From Lophius americanus (Eukaryota > Chordata > Actinopteri > Lophiiformes > Lophiidae): a DNA stretch of 64,000 bases. The translations under genes and the position numbers were made by a program. How positions within the stretch are numbered: the stretch's first letter is position 1; the number at the start of each line of letters is the position of its first letter. The notes under the pieces were generated by a model, which was given only the letters and a program-made list of their open reading frames with translations, had not been told where the DNA came from and did no database searches. Location: the NCBI GenBank assembly GCA_037951165.1, contig JBBDHG010000005.1, positions 499,501 through 563,500 of the forward strand. Direction: 5' to 3'. Positions 1-11,803 of this stretch are shown one piece after another.

Positions 1-2188
1 GCGACCAACAAAAATATTATTTTGTGGGCACAGCAAAGCTATTTACAGGCTATCCGATGTCATTGCATTTTATAGCGGCTTGTAAAACATCTATCACTCC
101 ATGATGGCGAGATTTATGTGCAAGGTTCTGCAGTTCAGCGTCACGGCGGTGGAGCATCTCCAGGATAATCAAAAACTCACCTGTTCACTTCATCATTTAT
201 GGGTTTTCCCATAAAGCACTCTGTCATCCCCTCTGAGACTGGAAATAAAGTATAATGATTTGACTTTCAACTATGTAAACAAACACCCTTTAGCCATAAT
301 ATTACGACCACCCACAGGTGAAGTCAGAACAACAGTGATTGGCTCGTGACAGTTGCACCTGAGGAACATGTTTTTCTGAAGTTGATGTTGGAAGAAGGAA
401 AGATGGAGCATAAGAATGTAGGTGACTTTGACGTGGGCCAACTGTTAGATGACTGGGTCAGATATCTCCAAAAACTGCAGGTAGGGCAGCAGTCTCCCAA
501 TCAGAGGATCGGAAGGTACCCATTTTGAGTTTCTACCAAAAGTTGCCATAAAAAAGGACAACTGGTGAACAGGCTCACTGGAATCTGTCTTCAACGAAGG
601 TTCACCCATATTGTCTCCTCCCACATTGGACCTTCTGTATCACAGATTTCCGCGCAATTATTGCCCTCAAATAATTTTACAGCAAAACCATAGATAGGGA
701 CTGGTGTCAGGGGAGCAACCTGCCCATATTTAAAGAGACAGTAACATGTATCTGGTGGAATAGAGAGGTTAAAACGAGGTACATAATCTTCATATGACCA
801 ACGAGAAAACTAAAAAAAATTAAATTAGTGCTTCTTCTAAATAGTGAAATTATAATTTCCTTTTCCATCGGCATGGAGGCCAGTCCTATTTATCCAATAC
901 GTTTTAATTTGTTGAAAATCAGCGCTCAGCAGGAACAGAGGATATGAATGAAGCATCTTCCTCACACATATTACTGACGAAGGAGGAGCCTACCTTAAGA
1001 CCACGCCCAGGGCGACCTAGCTGACGCTGGCATGGCGAAGAACACGCCCTAAATGACAACTACGAAATCAGTTAAAGAAAATGCAATCAACAAAATCATC
1101 CATCAGCGACCTTTGCACTGGACATTGATTGTCCCAGTGAAGGCGTTTCACCCAGTGGAGAAATCTAATTGATTAAAAAAAAAACAAAGCTCTGCACATT
1201 CCAGTTTTACATCCATCTCCTGATGCGCTTACCGAGACACATCATCAGCGTCGCTTCCTTACATTGAATGAATGGAATCATTTGGGTTTCTCGTTGCTCG
1301 TTAAACTTTGTACCTGCTCCGACTTTTAATCAAAGTTTATGTGTTGATTTCAGCCAATGCAGCTGTGATGACATAAAAAAACAAAACGAGAGTCTTGAGA
1401 ATATGAACTCATGTGACAATATAATACTTCAAGTAATGAGCGTGTTTTATGGCGCGGTAGTTATTTACTCATCAGTTAAGAGAGGCCGGGTGAAGGTTTG
1501 ACAGGCGGCCGGGCGGAGCGGCGATGATGAACAGAGAGTCGGCGGAGGAAGATGGCGAAGGAGGAGCGGGGAGGAGGAGGCGAGACACGGAGAATTGACA
1601 GAGAAAGTGTTGCACAAAAGAATAATCAGTGAAGGTCAGTCTGAGGCTGAGCAGCTGACAGCGCCTTTTTAAATAATGAAAGAAATGAAAAATTGAAAAT
1701 GAGCAATTTGATTATCCTCTCGTCAGCGGCCCCAGTGATGCATGGAGGACAGCCGGCCTGTTTGCACTTCATTTCATTACAGAGGGGGGGGGGAAAAGAA
1801 AAAAGAAACCAGATAAAGTGAGCGGGTCACCAATTGAATATCGGAAAGATGACAGCGGTCGTTGACGAGCGCCGTCCTCTCTGGAAGATTGTGGTCGGAC
1901 CTTAAAGTCGGACGGAGGTTATTGTTTGAATTAATTATGTCATCACAGCTACGATGGATTCGTTTGAATATTTCAGAGGGGTTTTTAAACGAGACATCTA
2001 GATCCAAACCCAATCATTCGCTGTTTCGAACAAATTCAGAACCGTTTTATCCTCATTCTTCTGTTGATATGAATTATCTTCTCCAGTCAATTTGCTATAA
2101 CAGGACTTTTTTTTTCATTTGAAATTTGGGATTTCATGAAAAATAAACAATTTTAGTTTAGATTACAAACAAACATTTTTGTTAGAGC
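1..2188. other. Non-coding stretch, no gene seen
   Basis: Only short chance frames are present. A moderately CpG-rich patch at about 1490-1590 (GGCGGCCGGGCGG and neighbours) stands out from the AT-rich surroundings and may be regulatory. Nothing else is recognised. Confidence 0.5.
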
Positions 2189-2392
2189 ATGTTTTTATTA
2201 AACTATTTGACCCTAATTTGCCATTTTTGGGTTCTTTTAAGTAACATTAAGTGTTTAGTAAGTTCTCATATATTGACTTATGGAATCAGATTCTCAATAG
2301 TCGTGGTTAACTATTTCCCCTCGGTGTTCCCTTTGACCAGTGGTGTCCCCCAGGGCTTCATCCTTGGCCCCTTATTCTTTAGCACTGTTCAG
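2189..2392 (+). mobile_element. L2-type LINE reverse transcriptase remnant
   Basis: The plus-strand translation includes PLTSGVPQGFILGPLFFS, close to the L2-clade RT block GVPQGSILGPLLFS. The frame decays right after it, so this is a small dead fragment. RT identity is clear; assignment to L2 is from the residues before the motif. Confidence 0.65.
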
Positions 2393-2984
2393 TCAAGGGG
2401 GGCATATTTTCCAATAAGAAATCGGGACTCAAAATGTGCTCAACCAAACAACATTAAAGGGGAAATTAAATAAATATTAAGGATTTCTTTTTCTCAATAA
2501 TGCAAAGTAACACTGTGATAATGATGACGGTTAAATATTGTCAGTGTGTCAACTGTAATTAAGTTTAATAGCTTAAGGTTTGGGAACACGTTTCCTCAAG
2601 TTGTTTCCTTCATTCAGCCCTTTCATCACATTTCGCCTCATCCTTTTTTTGCCGCTATTGAACTCACTTCATCGTCATCATCATCATCAAAAAAGTCAGG
2701 GTTATTATGGAATCATCATTGCTGCAGAGGATGAGGACTAACAGAGGAAATACGTTTTTTTCCCCAATAGATTGGAAGATAAGAAATCACTATTTATCAC
2801 ATTAAATGCAGAGGCTGCTGTGTTTAATATCACTCTTTTTCTTCACATGACCCTTGTTTGTTAGTTTGTTTGTTGAGGGCACGAACAAAGAAAAGGCAAT
2901 ATTAATGTGCTAATGTCCTGCTCAACTCATTGGTCAATCACATTTTGAGTCACTTTTTCTGACAGAAAAATCTGACTAAATCTG

Positions 2985-3121
2985 TTTATAATGTGACCCA
3001 GTGGCAGCATGTATATGTTTAAGGGTAAGGGGCCGAGGACAGAGCCTTGGAGGATGCCACAGGTTAAAGGGGCCACTGAGGAGGAGGCATTAACCCTGGC
3101 GGTTGAGAAGTTCCTATTCAA
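2985..3121 (-). mobile_element. L2-type LINE reverse transcriptase remnant, opposite strand
   Basis: The minus-strand translation has APLTCGILQGSVLGPLPLN followed by IYMLPLGHII, the same RT block as the fragment at 2.2-2.4 kb plus the LPLG motif typical of L2. It is truncated on both sides. The two pieces, 600 bases apart and inverted, are separate insertions or a rearranged one. Confidence 0.7.
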
Positions 3122-6100
3122 TAGGTTTTTTGCATGTTAAAGCTTGATGACATAATAATGTATCTTAACCAACTCAACAAACTATTTTTTATAAAACCAT
3201 GTTTTACCAAAGAAAATTGACTATTTTAATATTTTTATGCCATTTTAACAACATTTCATCATAAAGCTAATTTATAAGTCAGATATTTCTTTTATTTACT
3301 GTTTAAAAACATGTCTGACCAAACAATTAATTGTTTTATGGTAGATTTAGAGTGTCTAAGATATTAAGTTAATAAATGGCCACAAATAAAATAGAATACA
3401 CAAATAAACGATTTTCTTATTTCTTGTTGAGGAAATTGTGCGTTTTAAGAAGGAACTTTATGATGGCATTAATCCGGCCTCCTTATAAGGGTTAAGAAAA
3501 AAAGTTAAGAATGAAGACAATAAAAAATAAAAAATAACAACAAAAAAAATTCGATAAAAAAAAACAATAATAAAAAAATTCAATAAAAAGAATAAAGACA
3601 ACAACTCCCATGATCCCTCGCTGCATCGTAAAACATTGTCCTGAATCGTCATAGTTTGACTGAGCGAGGCAGAAACGAAGCTCTATGGCGCTTCCTGTAT
3701 TCTACGCCATCGGTGCCATCAGTACTTTTAGTCTGATGGTTCTGCCAACCCTCATGCCGCCTGTTGTCATCTGCAAACAAAGAACTGCGTCGAGAATCAG
3801 CATGGCAGGTGTAACGCCATCAGAAATCCTGGCTCCAGTGAGGTGCACAGATGGAGATGCTATCAAGCTTTCAGCAGTCAGTCTCGCAACCATATGTCAC
3901 CCATGGGTGTCAGGTTATATCGTTAGAGCGTACGGTGGGGGAGTGGTTCTTATCAGCCTGTCCCGGCTGGTGTCGACAGCTACATTTGTGCTGCCGAGAT
4001 GGATTTCTCTGCTGTCGTTCTTAAATCACAGTTCAGCTGTCCGTCACGCAGGAAATGGATGTCGTGTACATCGGCGTTGGTTGTTGTGACGCGGTGGTGA
4101 AAAAAGATTTTCCTGATGGAATTCTGACACTTGGAGGGCAAGAAGCTCCTTTTGATTCAACAAAATCTTTGTTTTATGTTGACAAGGTTTAATGGAAAAA
4201 AAGATATTTAAGTTTATCATTTGTTGAAGCAATTTTTAAAGACGTTTATCTCCACCAGGTTTTTTTTCATCAAAGGATATGTTCAAGTTGCGAAAGCAAC
4301 CATTTTTCCTGAACACTTTATTTCCTCCCGACTCTGTTTCATGCAGGAAAAGATCATTTGCTGAGTTAAATGTCATTATTTCTTCAGACGCCCTGATTTA
4401 ATTAAACAAATTCAACCATATTTATTTATTTAAGCAGAGTAGAATTGGTGAGAAAAGGTTATTTAAGTATTGCCAAATACTATGACAGCCTGTGAAGAAG
4501 ATGTGACTATAAAAAGTTAAGTCTCGACTCGACTCACTCGACTTAATAATTTGGTATAATAATTATTATTATCATTATTGTTCTTATAATAATAGTCTTT
4601 TATTCATATACGTATTTTCCACTTTCCATAACAAGTGACCAATAAAAGCTAAAAGAAGAGAAAGAACTATTTTATGAGTTTTAGGAAAATTATTTTCAAA
4701 ACTTTTGACGTACACTTCGTTATTCTAACTGTCTTTTAAATACGATCCTCTGGATACTTCTGGTCCACTCACGCCGCCGCTAGCAGGTCCTTCCACCTGC
4801 CCATCATCTCAGATTGTATTTAATCTGCCTATACAGAGTCATCAGCCGCCACCACCAGTGTCTGAACTCCATATGAGGTTTTGTTTCATAGCCCCTCCTG
4901 ATATATATTTATCTACATTTTGCAGGTAAAGAAGATTGTCCGATTGAAAATTTGGAAGATGCCTTCAGCCCCGCATGGAAACTGTAAGGAGGACTATGTT
5001 GCTGTGACGTCTAAAGTCTAGACAGCAGTTTGTGTCGTAAATCATTACTAGCTGACGCCAGGTATTTTCTAAAGTTGGTGTTGCCCTGCTGGCCCGCGGG
5101 TTAATGCGCCTTCATTTAAATTTACTTTGTAATTAATACATTCTTAAACGCTGTCGAACAAAACAATCAAACCTCCATTTAGTTTGTCATTTTCTCATTG
5201 AATCAGCTGCTTTACTCATTATTTGCTTAGACTGCACTTTGTAAACACACACACACACACACACTCTGCCAGTAACCTTGTCCTAAGGTTTGTTTTCTGC
5301 AAACTCAGTCACCAATTGTGTCGGAGCTAATTGAAGGCGTAAAATATGCTAATGTGTTTGTGCGGAGGCTGACATATACTCAATGTGCATTCCATCATGC
5401 AAATGTGGTACAGCCCAATATTTTCCTGCCGTGTTTATGAATCAGCTGATCAATAAGTCATTTGACTCGCTGCGGCGTGTGTGCATGTGTGATTGGCAGC
5501 TCAGTTAAAAGGTGACTTTGGTTTTAGAAGAAACACGGGGAAAAGAGGGTGGTGCCGCCCATCGTCGGTGTTCAAGTGTGTGTCGGTGTGTGTTAGTATT
5601 GTATGAAAAAAACTTGACTAAAATAGCTACGGCCACTCCCTACGCCACAAAGAGGACCCCTGGGGAGCCATTGTGTTAGACCATGAAACCTTATGAAAGG
5701 GGAAGATCTATTAAGTCCGATCATATTTATTAACTAGGAATAAAAACAATCAGAGAGTGTAAATCCTCACCAAGGCACAACAGTAGACTAGGTTTTGTCT
5801 CAAGCCTCTGAGTCTACCGACAACTCCACAAACTCTCTGAGAATCTCCCAAATACTCGGTAACCGCTGGTCTCATGCACCTTCCACTTCAGCATCTCTTT
5901 TCAGCCCCTTGAGCCCCCGGCTCCAGTCCCAGAGGAACAAGAAACACTGAAGGAACTCTTGAAACTGAGCTCCTAGCTCCACCCCCCAAAGAAACATCAA
6001 AGGAATCAAAGGAAAAAAAGGCAACAATAGCCACATTGTGACGTCACTGATCCAAGCAGCTTATTACTATATTTAATTTTATTTTGAGTTCTGTGAAACA

Positions 6101-7113
6101 CATAAGATCTCCAAAAAGGTAACCTCAAGCATATGCCAAAATCTACCTCTGGGTATAAGTTTAGTTTTGCCGTAATCCTGCTCACAAACAAACAGATAAA
6201 CAAACTGGAGAGAAAACGTAACCTCCTACAACATCATGATTAGATCTGGGTCGGTCTGAGGTTCGAACATGGCTCACCTGTTAATCATGGAGCCATTACG
6301 TTTGTTTGGCCTGACAGAACCACCATTTGACTTTAGCCAATTCCCTCCGGCTTCTTTACAGGCTTCCTTTCAGACAGAACTAAATACAACTGAGAGCTGA
6401 TTGCGGTTCTGATCTGCATGAACGGGCCGATCGATCCTACAGAGGCTGCGGAGGTTAGGACAGAAAAACACTTGAGTAATTTGCGATTGAAAAGCACCGA
6501 GAGTCTCCCTCCTTCTCAGAGGGTCTGCTTTTCAATTTGTGCTTCTTCAATGCTGTGACAAAGCAGTTTTATAATCTGAAAGTATTATCTTTATTTACTG
6601 CGCGTGTGTTGTTTAAACCGATTAAAGATGTTTTTTCAGACTGCTTGTGTTGGGATGTTGAAAAAAAAAAAGACAGGAATCTGTGAGAAAATTTCAGATT
6701 TCCATCAATTGAGACAGGTGAAAATAATTCCACTCAATCTAAATTTAATAAACACTTATTCAATTATGCCCCTGTATTTTTTTTCCTCATAAGTGGTGAT
6801 TATTACGGGGATAATCCATCTGGCGTTTCTGCAGGAAATAGGTCCCTACATGCCCACTGATTATGCAAATACGCTCCCATAAATCAGCGGTTATGAGGAG
6901 CTCCAAGTTGATTTGGTTTCAACTTGGCTCATCCGGAAACATCTCACAAGTCAAGAAAAGCCAAACAGCCAGCGGCTCACGATTCTGAGACAACATCACC
7001 AGCGACTTGTTTCATCGTTGCAGGTGAGTAGAGGTGTCAGTCATAACTCTCTTTCCATATTCAAACTATTTATAAGGTTGGAACTCACTGACTGTGTAAT
7101 TTATGGACTTCTG

Positions 7114-7120
<7 letters not shown>
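3122..7120. other. Non-coding stretch with one unexplained 134-codon frame
   Basis: No gene is recognised. A plus-strand open frame of 134 codons runs 3685-4089. It starts with ATG but has no recognisable domain, and no partner exon was found. A short (CA)n tract lies at 5244-5264. The rest is AT-rich with nothing notable. Confidence 0.45.

Positions 7121-7178
<58 letters not shown>
7121..7178. repeat. (TG)29 microsatellite
   Basis: An uninterrupted dinucleotide run of 58 bases. Neighbouring sequence is non-coding. Confidence 0.97.
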
Positions 7179-7182
<4 letters not shown>

Positions 7183-8674
7183 TAAAAGATAGACAATGAA
7201 TGTATTTTTGGTGAAGTTTGCAACAACACCATGCAGACCCTCTGGGGAGGCAAGCAGGGACCTAAAACCACTAGAATGCCCCATGGTCCCACAGAGCAGG
7301 AAGGACCCGACCTGCGCTCCCACCCCAAATGAAAGCCAAATGTGGGACACAGAAAGAGAACCCTCAGCAGGGATCGGCCCATAGAAGAAAACATTGTGGA
7401 CCGGCGACCGGGGGGAGGACTTACACACTCCTCATGGGGCCCTAGCCAGGAACCGACCCATAGAGGGACATATAACTGAGAAGTCCCTTATCATGGCAGA
7501 ACTGAACTTTACTTCCTATAACTTGAGTTTTGTCCTTGAAAAACAAAGTTCTCTTCTTTGTTTCATATCAAATCTCTGCTGGGCCCTTGAAAGTGGAACG
7601 CTCCCAAACCAAGGTGACTTTGTGCCATCAGGAGGAGGAGGACCTGTTGGGAGGCAGAGAAGAAGGGAGTGTGAGGAGGGAGGCGATGGAGGGAGCAGCT
7701 TGTCTTTCCCACAGTGAGTCGCGTCGCCTCATAGCCGCTAATGTCTTGTCACAGTTAATGTTCGCTGCAGTGTGCTGTCATTTAGCGGCCGGGTGGAGGT
7801 TATTGTCAGAGCCTTCCCATAATCCATTGGTCCTTCAATTGCCGCCAAGCAATTGAATCAAATCAAGTTTTCTTCTTCTTTCCCCCCCGCCCGCCGCCTA
7901 GCTTCTGCTCTTTCTGCGATGTCCTCCATCCTTTTCTTGTTTTGAATCGGTTAACCTTTCTGTTTGCAGCGACGCGTCGGGGTCCTGCTCCACAGATTAG
8001 CCGCTGACGCATTTATCAAGGGATGACAAATGAGCTGTCCTTCCAGATGCCTGATTACTTGACCTTTATTCCACAGGAGATGGGCGGTTAGCAGGGAGGG
8101 TGGGTGGGAGAAGGGGGGGGGTCTGATGGAGCTAAGTGGAGCCGGTCTCATATTTGCCGGCCCGCTGTGAGGGGAAACGCCTCTGGATGCTACGCTGACG
8201 TGAACACGAATTAAGAAAAAAAGTTATTAAGATTGGCCGCCACTGAGGCGAGGTAATTGAAATTCTTACATCCTCCAGAAGAAGGCAGAGAGCGGGCGCA
8301 TCGGTTTCCATTTGAGGCAGAGAAGCTGATGAGTATCACACATTAGAGCCAGGGCAGGAAAATTGTCCTTTTAGTGGTCTCTGAGTCAAGATCATTACAC
8401 GAGCGGGACCGAATGTTGCAATTCCTTTGTCTCTTCTGCCAGCTCATTTCAGGTTCTGTCTGGCGGCAGATTGTTATTTACTGACTAATTGACTATTTTT
8501 TCTCTCTGCTGGTTATCATGAACCCACAACAGATTTAAATCGGCGTTTTCGTGCACAGACTGTCGTTGGTACTGATGCCACTCACACTCCTGACCAACAG
8601 AACATCAAGAAAAATACATCTGCTGGAACCCCCTGCTGGATAAGTTCCTCTTGTAGAGTTTCCAAAGTCTCCAT
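7179..8674. other. Non-coding stretch, no gene seen
   Basis: No domain or exon is recognised. 8160-8480 is non-repetitive and rich in homeobox-like TAATT cores, so it may be a conserved non-coding element; this cannot be judged without other genomes. Confidence 0.4.
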
Positions 8675-8810
8675 CCACTTTTTATAAGTGCGTATCCTTG
8701 CAGGGTCGCGGTGAGACTTGATGGTCATCCCAGCTGATATTGGGTTAAGAGGTGAGGTTCACTTTACAGCTAACCAATTCAGAACCGGGCCGACATAAAG
8801 ACAAACGTAA
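8675..8810 (+). repeat. Fragment of a common fish interspersed repeat
   Basis: It contains the phrases TATCCTTGCAGGGTCGCGG and ATCCCAGCTGATATTGGG, seen in a widespread teleost repeat of which other parts occur at 9985-10112 and 61780-61985. Recognition is from memory of the motif series. Confidence 0.55.
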
Positions 8811-8974
8811 AAAACACCAACGGGCGATTTGTTGCCAAAAACTCACCAACATGATGTCTTTCAGATTATGGCAGGAAGTATGGCGTGTCTGTCCACCTTG
8901 AGCCGGACGCTCACTTTTCCTCCGTTAGAGATCATGTCATCAGGAACAACCGGGTTCGAATCCACCTCTGACTG

Positions 8975-9345
8975 TCATGACTGTTGAGTTATTTCTTGGT
9001 TTATTCAGTTTTATTTTTCTGGGGTTTTTTGAAGGTTTATTTTCATCGTCCTGCACTGTTTCCTGTTTTACTTTGAAAGTCTTACTCGTGGTTGTTTTAG
9101 TAGCTTTACACTTCCTGTCCTGTTTTTTTTTTTATAGATCTGTTTAACCTTATATTCCCTTTATTTAGTTTTTGTGTTTCATTTACTGCTCAGCTGGTTT
9201 TCACCGCTGCCTGTTTTTGAAATTTGTGTGGAACTTCGGATTCTGGACTTTGGATTCCCTGTTTTATTAAATGACTAAATTACACCCGCTCTACCTCCAC
9301 TTTGCAAATAGGTCCCAAACACTGCTCCTGCCTCGGTTCCTAACA
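8975..9345 (+). repeat. Possible retroelement (LTR-like) relic
   Basis: T-rich sequence with TTCCTGTTTTA and TGAAAGTC phrases and an end resembling CACCCGCTCTACCTCC...GGTTCCTAACAC, reminiscent of a common fish retroelement end. No ORF. The class is uncertain. Confidence 0.25.
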
Positions 9346-9984
9346 CTACCGGTCTTTCTGGTTTTCCCTGTGTCCATTAATCCATTATAGCGAGAAGAAA
9401 GCGAGATTCTGAAATGCAATCTTTTTTCAGGGCACGCCAAGTAATATGATCAAATCTTCACAATAAAGGAATGAAGTGCTTACAGGATGATTGTGGTGTC
9501 ATTGGAAAAAGGCGTCACAGAGCAGAGCAAGAATCTGGGACAGACAGAAGCATGAGGTGAATCTGTTGATGAGCTCAGTTACGCTTTGTCACGCCACGTT
9601 TCAGACCCTCTTATTCTATTTCCAAACAGTGACTGGAGACTCTGATAATGCTAAAGTGTAAACAACAAATCCAATCAAAACAAATGTTTTCTGTTGACTG
9701 AGGCAGGATTGCTCGCTAACGTAGCTGTCGGTAGCATAATGCATTGCCGTATACTGGATGATGCCTTCGATCTCTATTCGGTAACAAACAGTTTCTGGCG
9801 AAGCAGAATTCTCAGCTGAAATTGGATTTTCACCGCTGGCCATAATATAGTCACAATATCAAGATATTTTGTAAAAAAAAAAGAAAGAAAACGTGATATT
9901 AGATTTTGTCTGTGTTGCTAACCGTAGTCCGCTGAAACCTGCAAAGAACCTCCTTTTTTTGGTGTTATAAAAGTGGCTAGCGTA

Positions 9985-10112
9985 GCAGGAAGCCTGAGGG
10001 AAACCCACACCTGCTAATGCAGACCATCCAACCCCCCAGAAGGACCCCAGTCCAGGATTTAAAACCCAGAACCTTCTTGCTGTGAGGCGACAGCGCTCTA
10101 CGCTACCAAACA
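9985..10112 (+). repeat. Second fragment of the common fish interspersed repeat
   Basis: It contains CCCAGAACCTTCTTGCTGTG and GAGGCGACAGCGCTCTACGC, the 3' part of the family whose other pieces are at 8675-8810 and 61780-61985. Confidence 0.6.
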
Positions 10113-11803
10113 GTTTTGAAATCTAACAAATCTGTCAGGATGAACTGAGGTGACCTTTCCTGCAGATGTTTGGCTTGACCAAACATCTACTCTTTCCAAA
10201 TCGTCCACAAGCCAAATGTTTAAGTGAAAAAATGCAGATTGCCCCTTTAATGATTGCAAGCAGTTCGCTAGTGAGCTTTTACGTCTGTATCCCCTGATAA
10301 CTGTCTATAAATCTGCTGTTTAACCGGCAGAAGCCTCGGAGCAGACATGGGCGCTCGTCTGCTTTGACCACTTAGACTAAGAAACAGACGGAGAGAAAAT
10401 AAAAAAATAAAAAATTATCAGCTAAACAAATCTATAAATGAGGCAGCCGGAGAACGTTTGCTCTACTTAATGTTGTTACTGTTGTTTTAGCTCAGTAAGA
10501 ACGAGAACAATGATTTATGTGCAGTCTGACACTAGAAAGCTGATTTATGTGCTGACTTTCATTTGTTTGGATTTCCCCAGGAGGCGGGCCCACAAGCTCG
10601 ATTTCAGAACTCGCTTGGAACCCAAACTCTGAGTGTGACAGTTGACCCGCAAAGAAAAGACAGATATAGGCGAGACAGGCAGCAACCTCTACTGCGGTAG
10701 TCGCAAGAGTCCAAAACGTCAAACGAGCAAACCGCCAGAACCAGGGCGTGGATACGGAGGTTACCCCACCATTGCAGCAAAAGTTCAGTGTCAATCAACC
10801 GTTCGAGTGATCGGATCTCAATGAGCCTCGGTGGTCGTTTACGCTCGTTTTTATCGATGTTTCTCGCTGTCCGCCGGTGATCTGATCGCCCAGAATGCAT
10901 TGCAAAACCAAGACTAAACCGGGACTAAGTGTATTTCAGTCGGAGAAGACAGAGAATGAGGAAAAGATGAATGATGAAAGAAAACATTTTTTATTTTTCT
11001 ATGAAATAAAGTAATAGTATATATAATAGAGGATTAGGGTCACATATGAGTAAGGGAAACATATGTGAGGGCAACTTTGACTTTAAACTAAGAATTCTGA
11101 GAACAAAGTCAGAATTATGAGAATAAATTCAGAATTACCCCACAAAAAAATTATTTTTTTCAAAATTAACAAACTTTTCTGTGAATTTATTAGTTCAATA
11201 ATTTTCCCAGAATATTATCCAACCAATTTGTTTCTCATATCAAATGGACGTGAACTATCACCCCACATTTTAACACAAAAGATTCACAGAAAATATCCGT
11301 TTTTTTGGAAGTTTAGAAGAATTTTAACAAATTTCCTCATCTTGAAGTACAACTTAACTTTCCGACCTTTCTGTCGAGGAACTTCAACAGCTATCTTCTC
11401 TTTAAGCCGGAGCTGCATTTTTTTAAATCCGCTGGGTTCTGTAGAGTGAGGTCAGGACTTCATCAGGGGCCTCAGGGGGCCCTCTGAGAGCCCCTCTCTC
11501 GTCTCAGCACCAGATGAGAGGATCAGTAGGGTGTGAAATGGCCGTGGTGATTGCTCCGAGGCCAGAGGGCCTCCAGCCCATTCGCAGCCTTGTCAGCTCT
11601 CTAATAGAGCCTGGAGATTGGAGATGAACTGACAGTTACCGACCGGCCCACCCGTCACACTCACCGATAGAGACGGCAAAATAATAAAGTGAGAGCTGAT
11701 CTTCATCACGATGTTACCTACATAGTTTGGAGTACAGCTGAATTTGAGCTGTTGGATTGTCTCTAAATCACAGTTTCTGCAGAACAAAATCACTTATTAT
11801 GAC
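10113..11803. other. Non-coding stretch
   Basis: No gene is recognised. 11080-11140 has a short run of the AGAATAAA/GTCAGAATT type of degenerate tandem repeat also seen at 55.0-55.7 and 59.3-59.6 kb. Confidence 0.4.
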
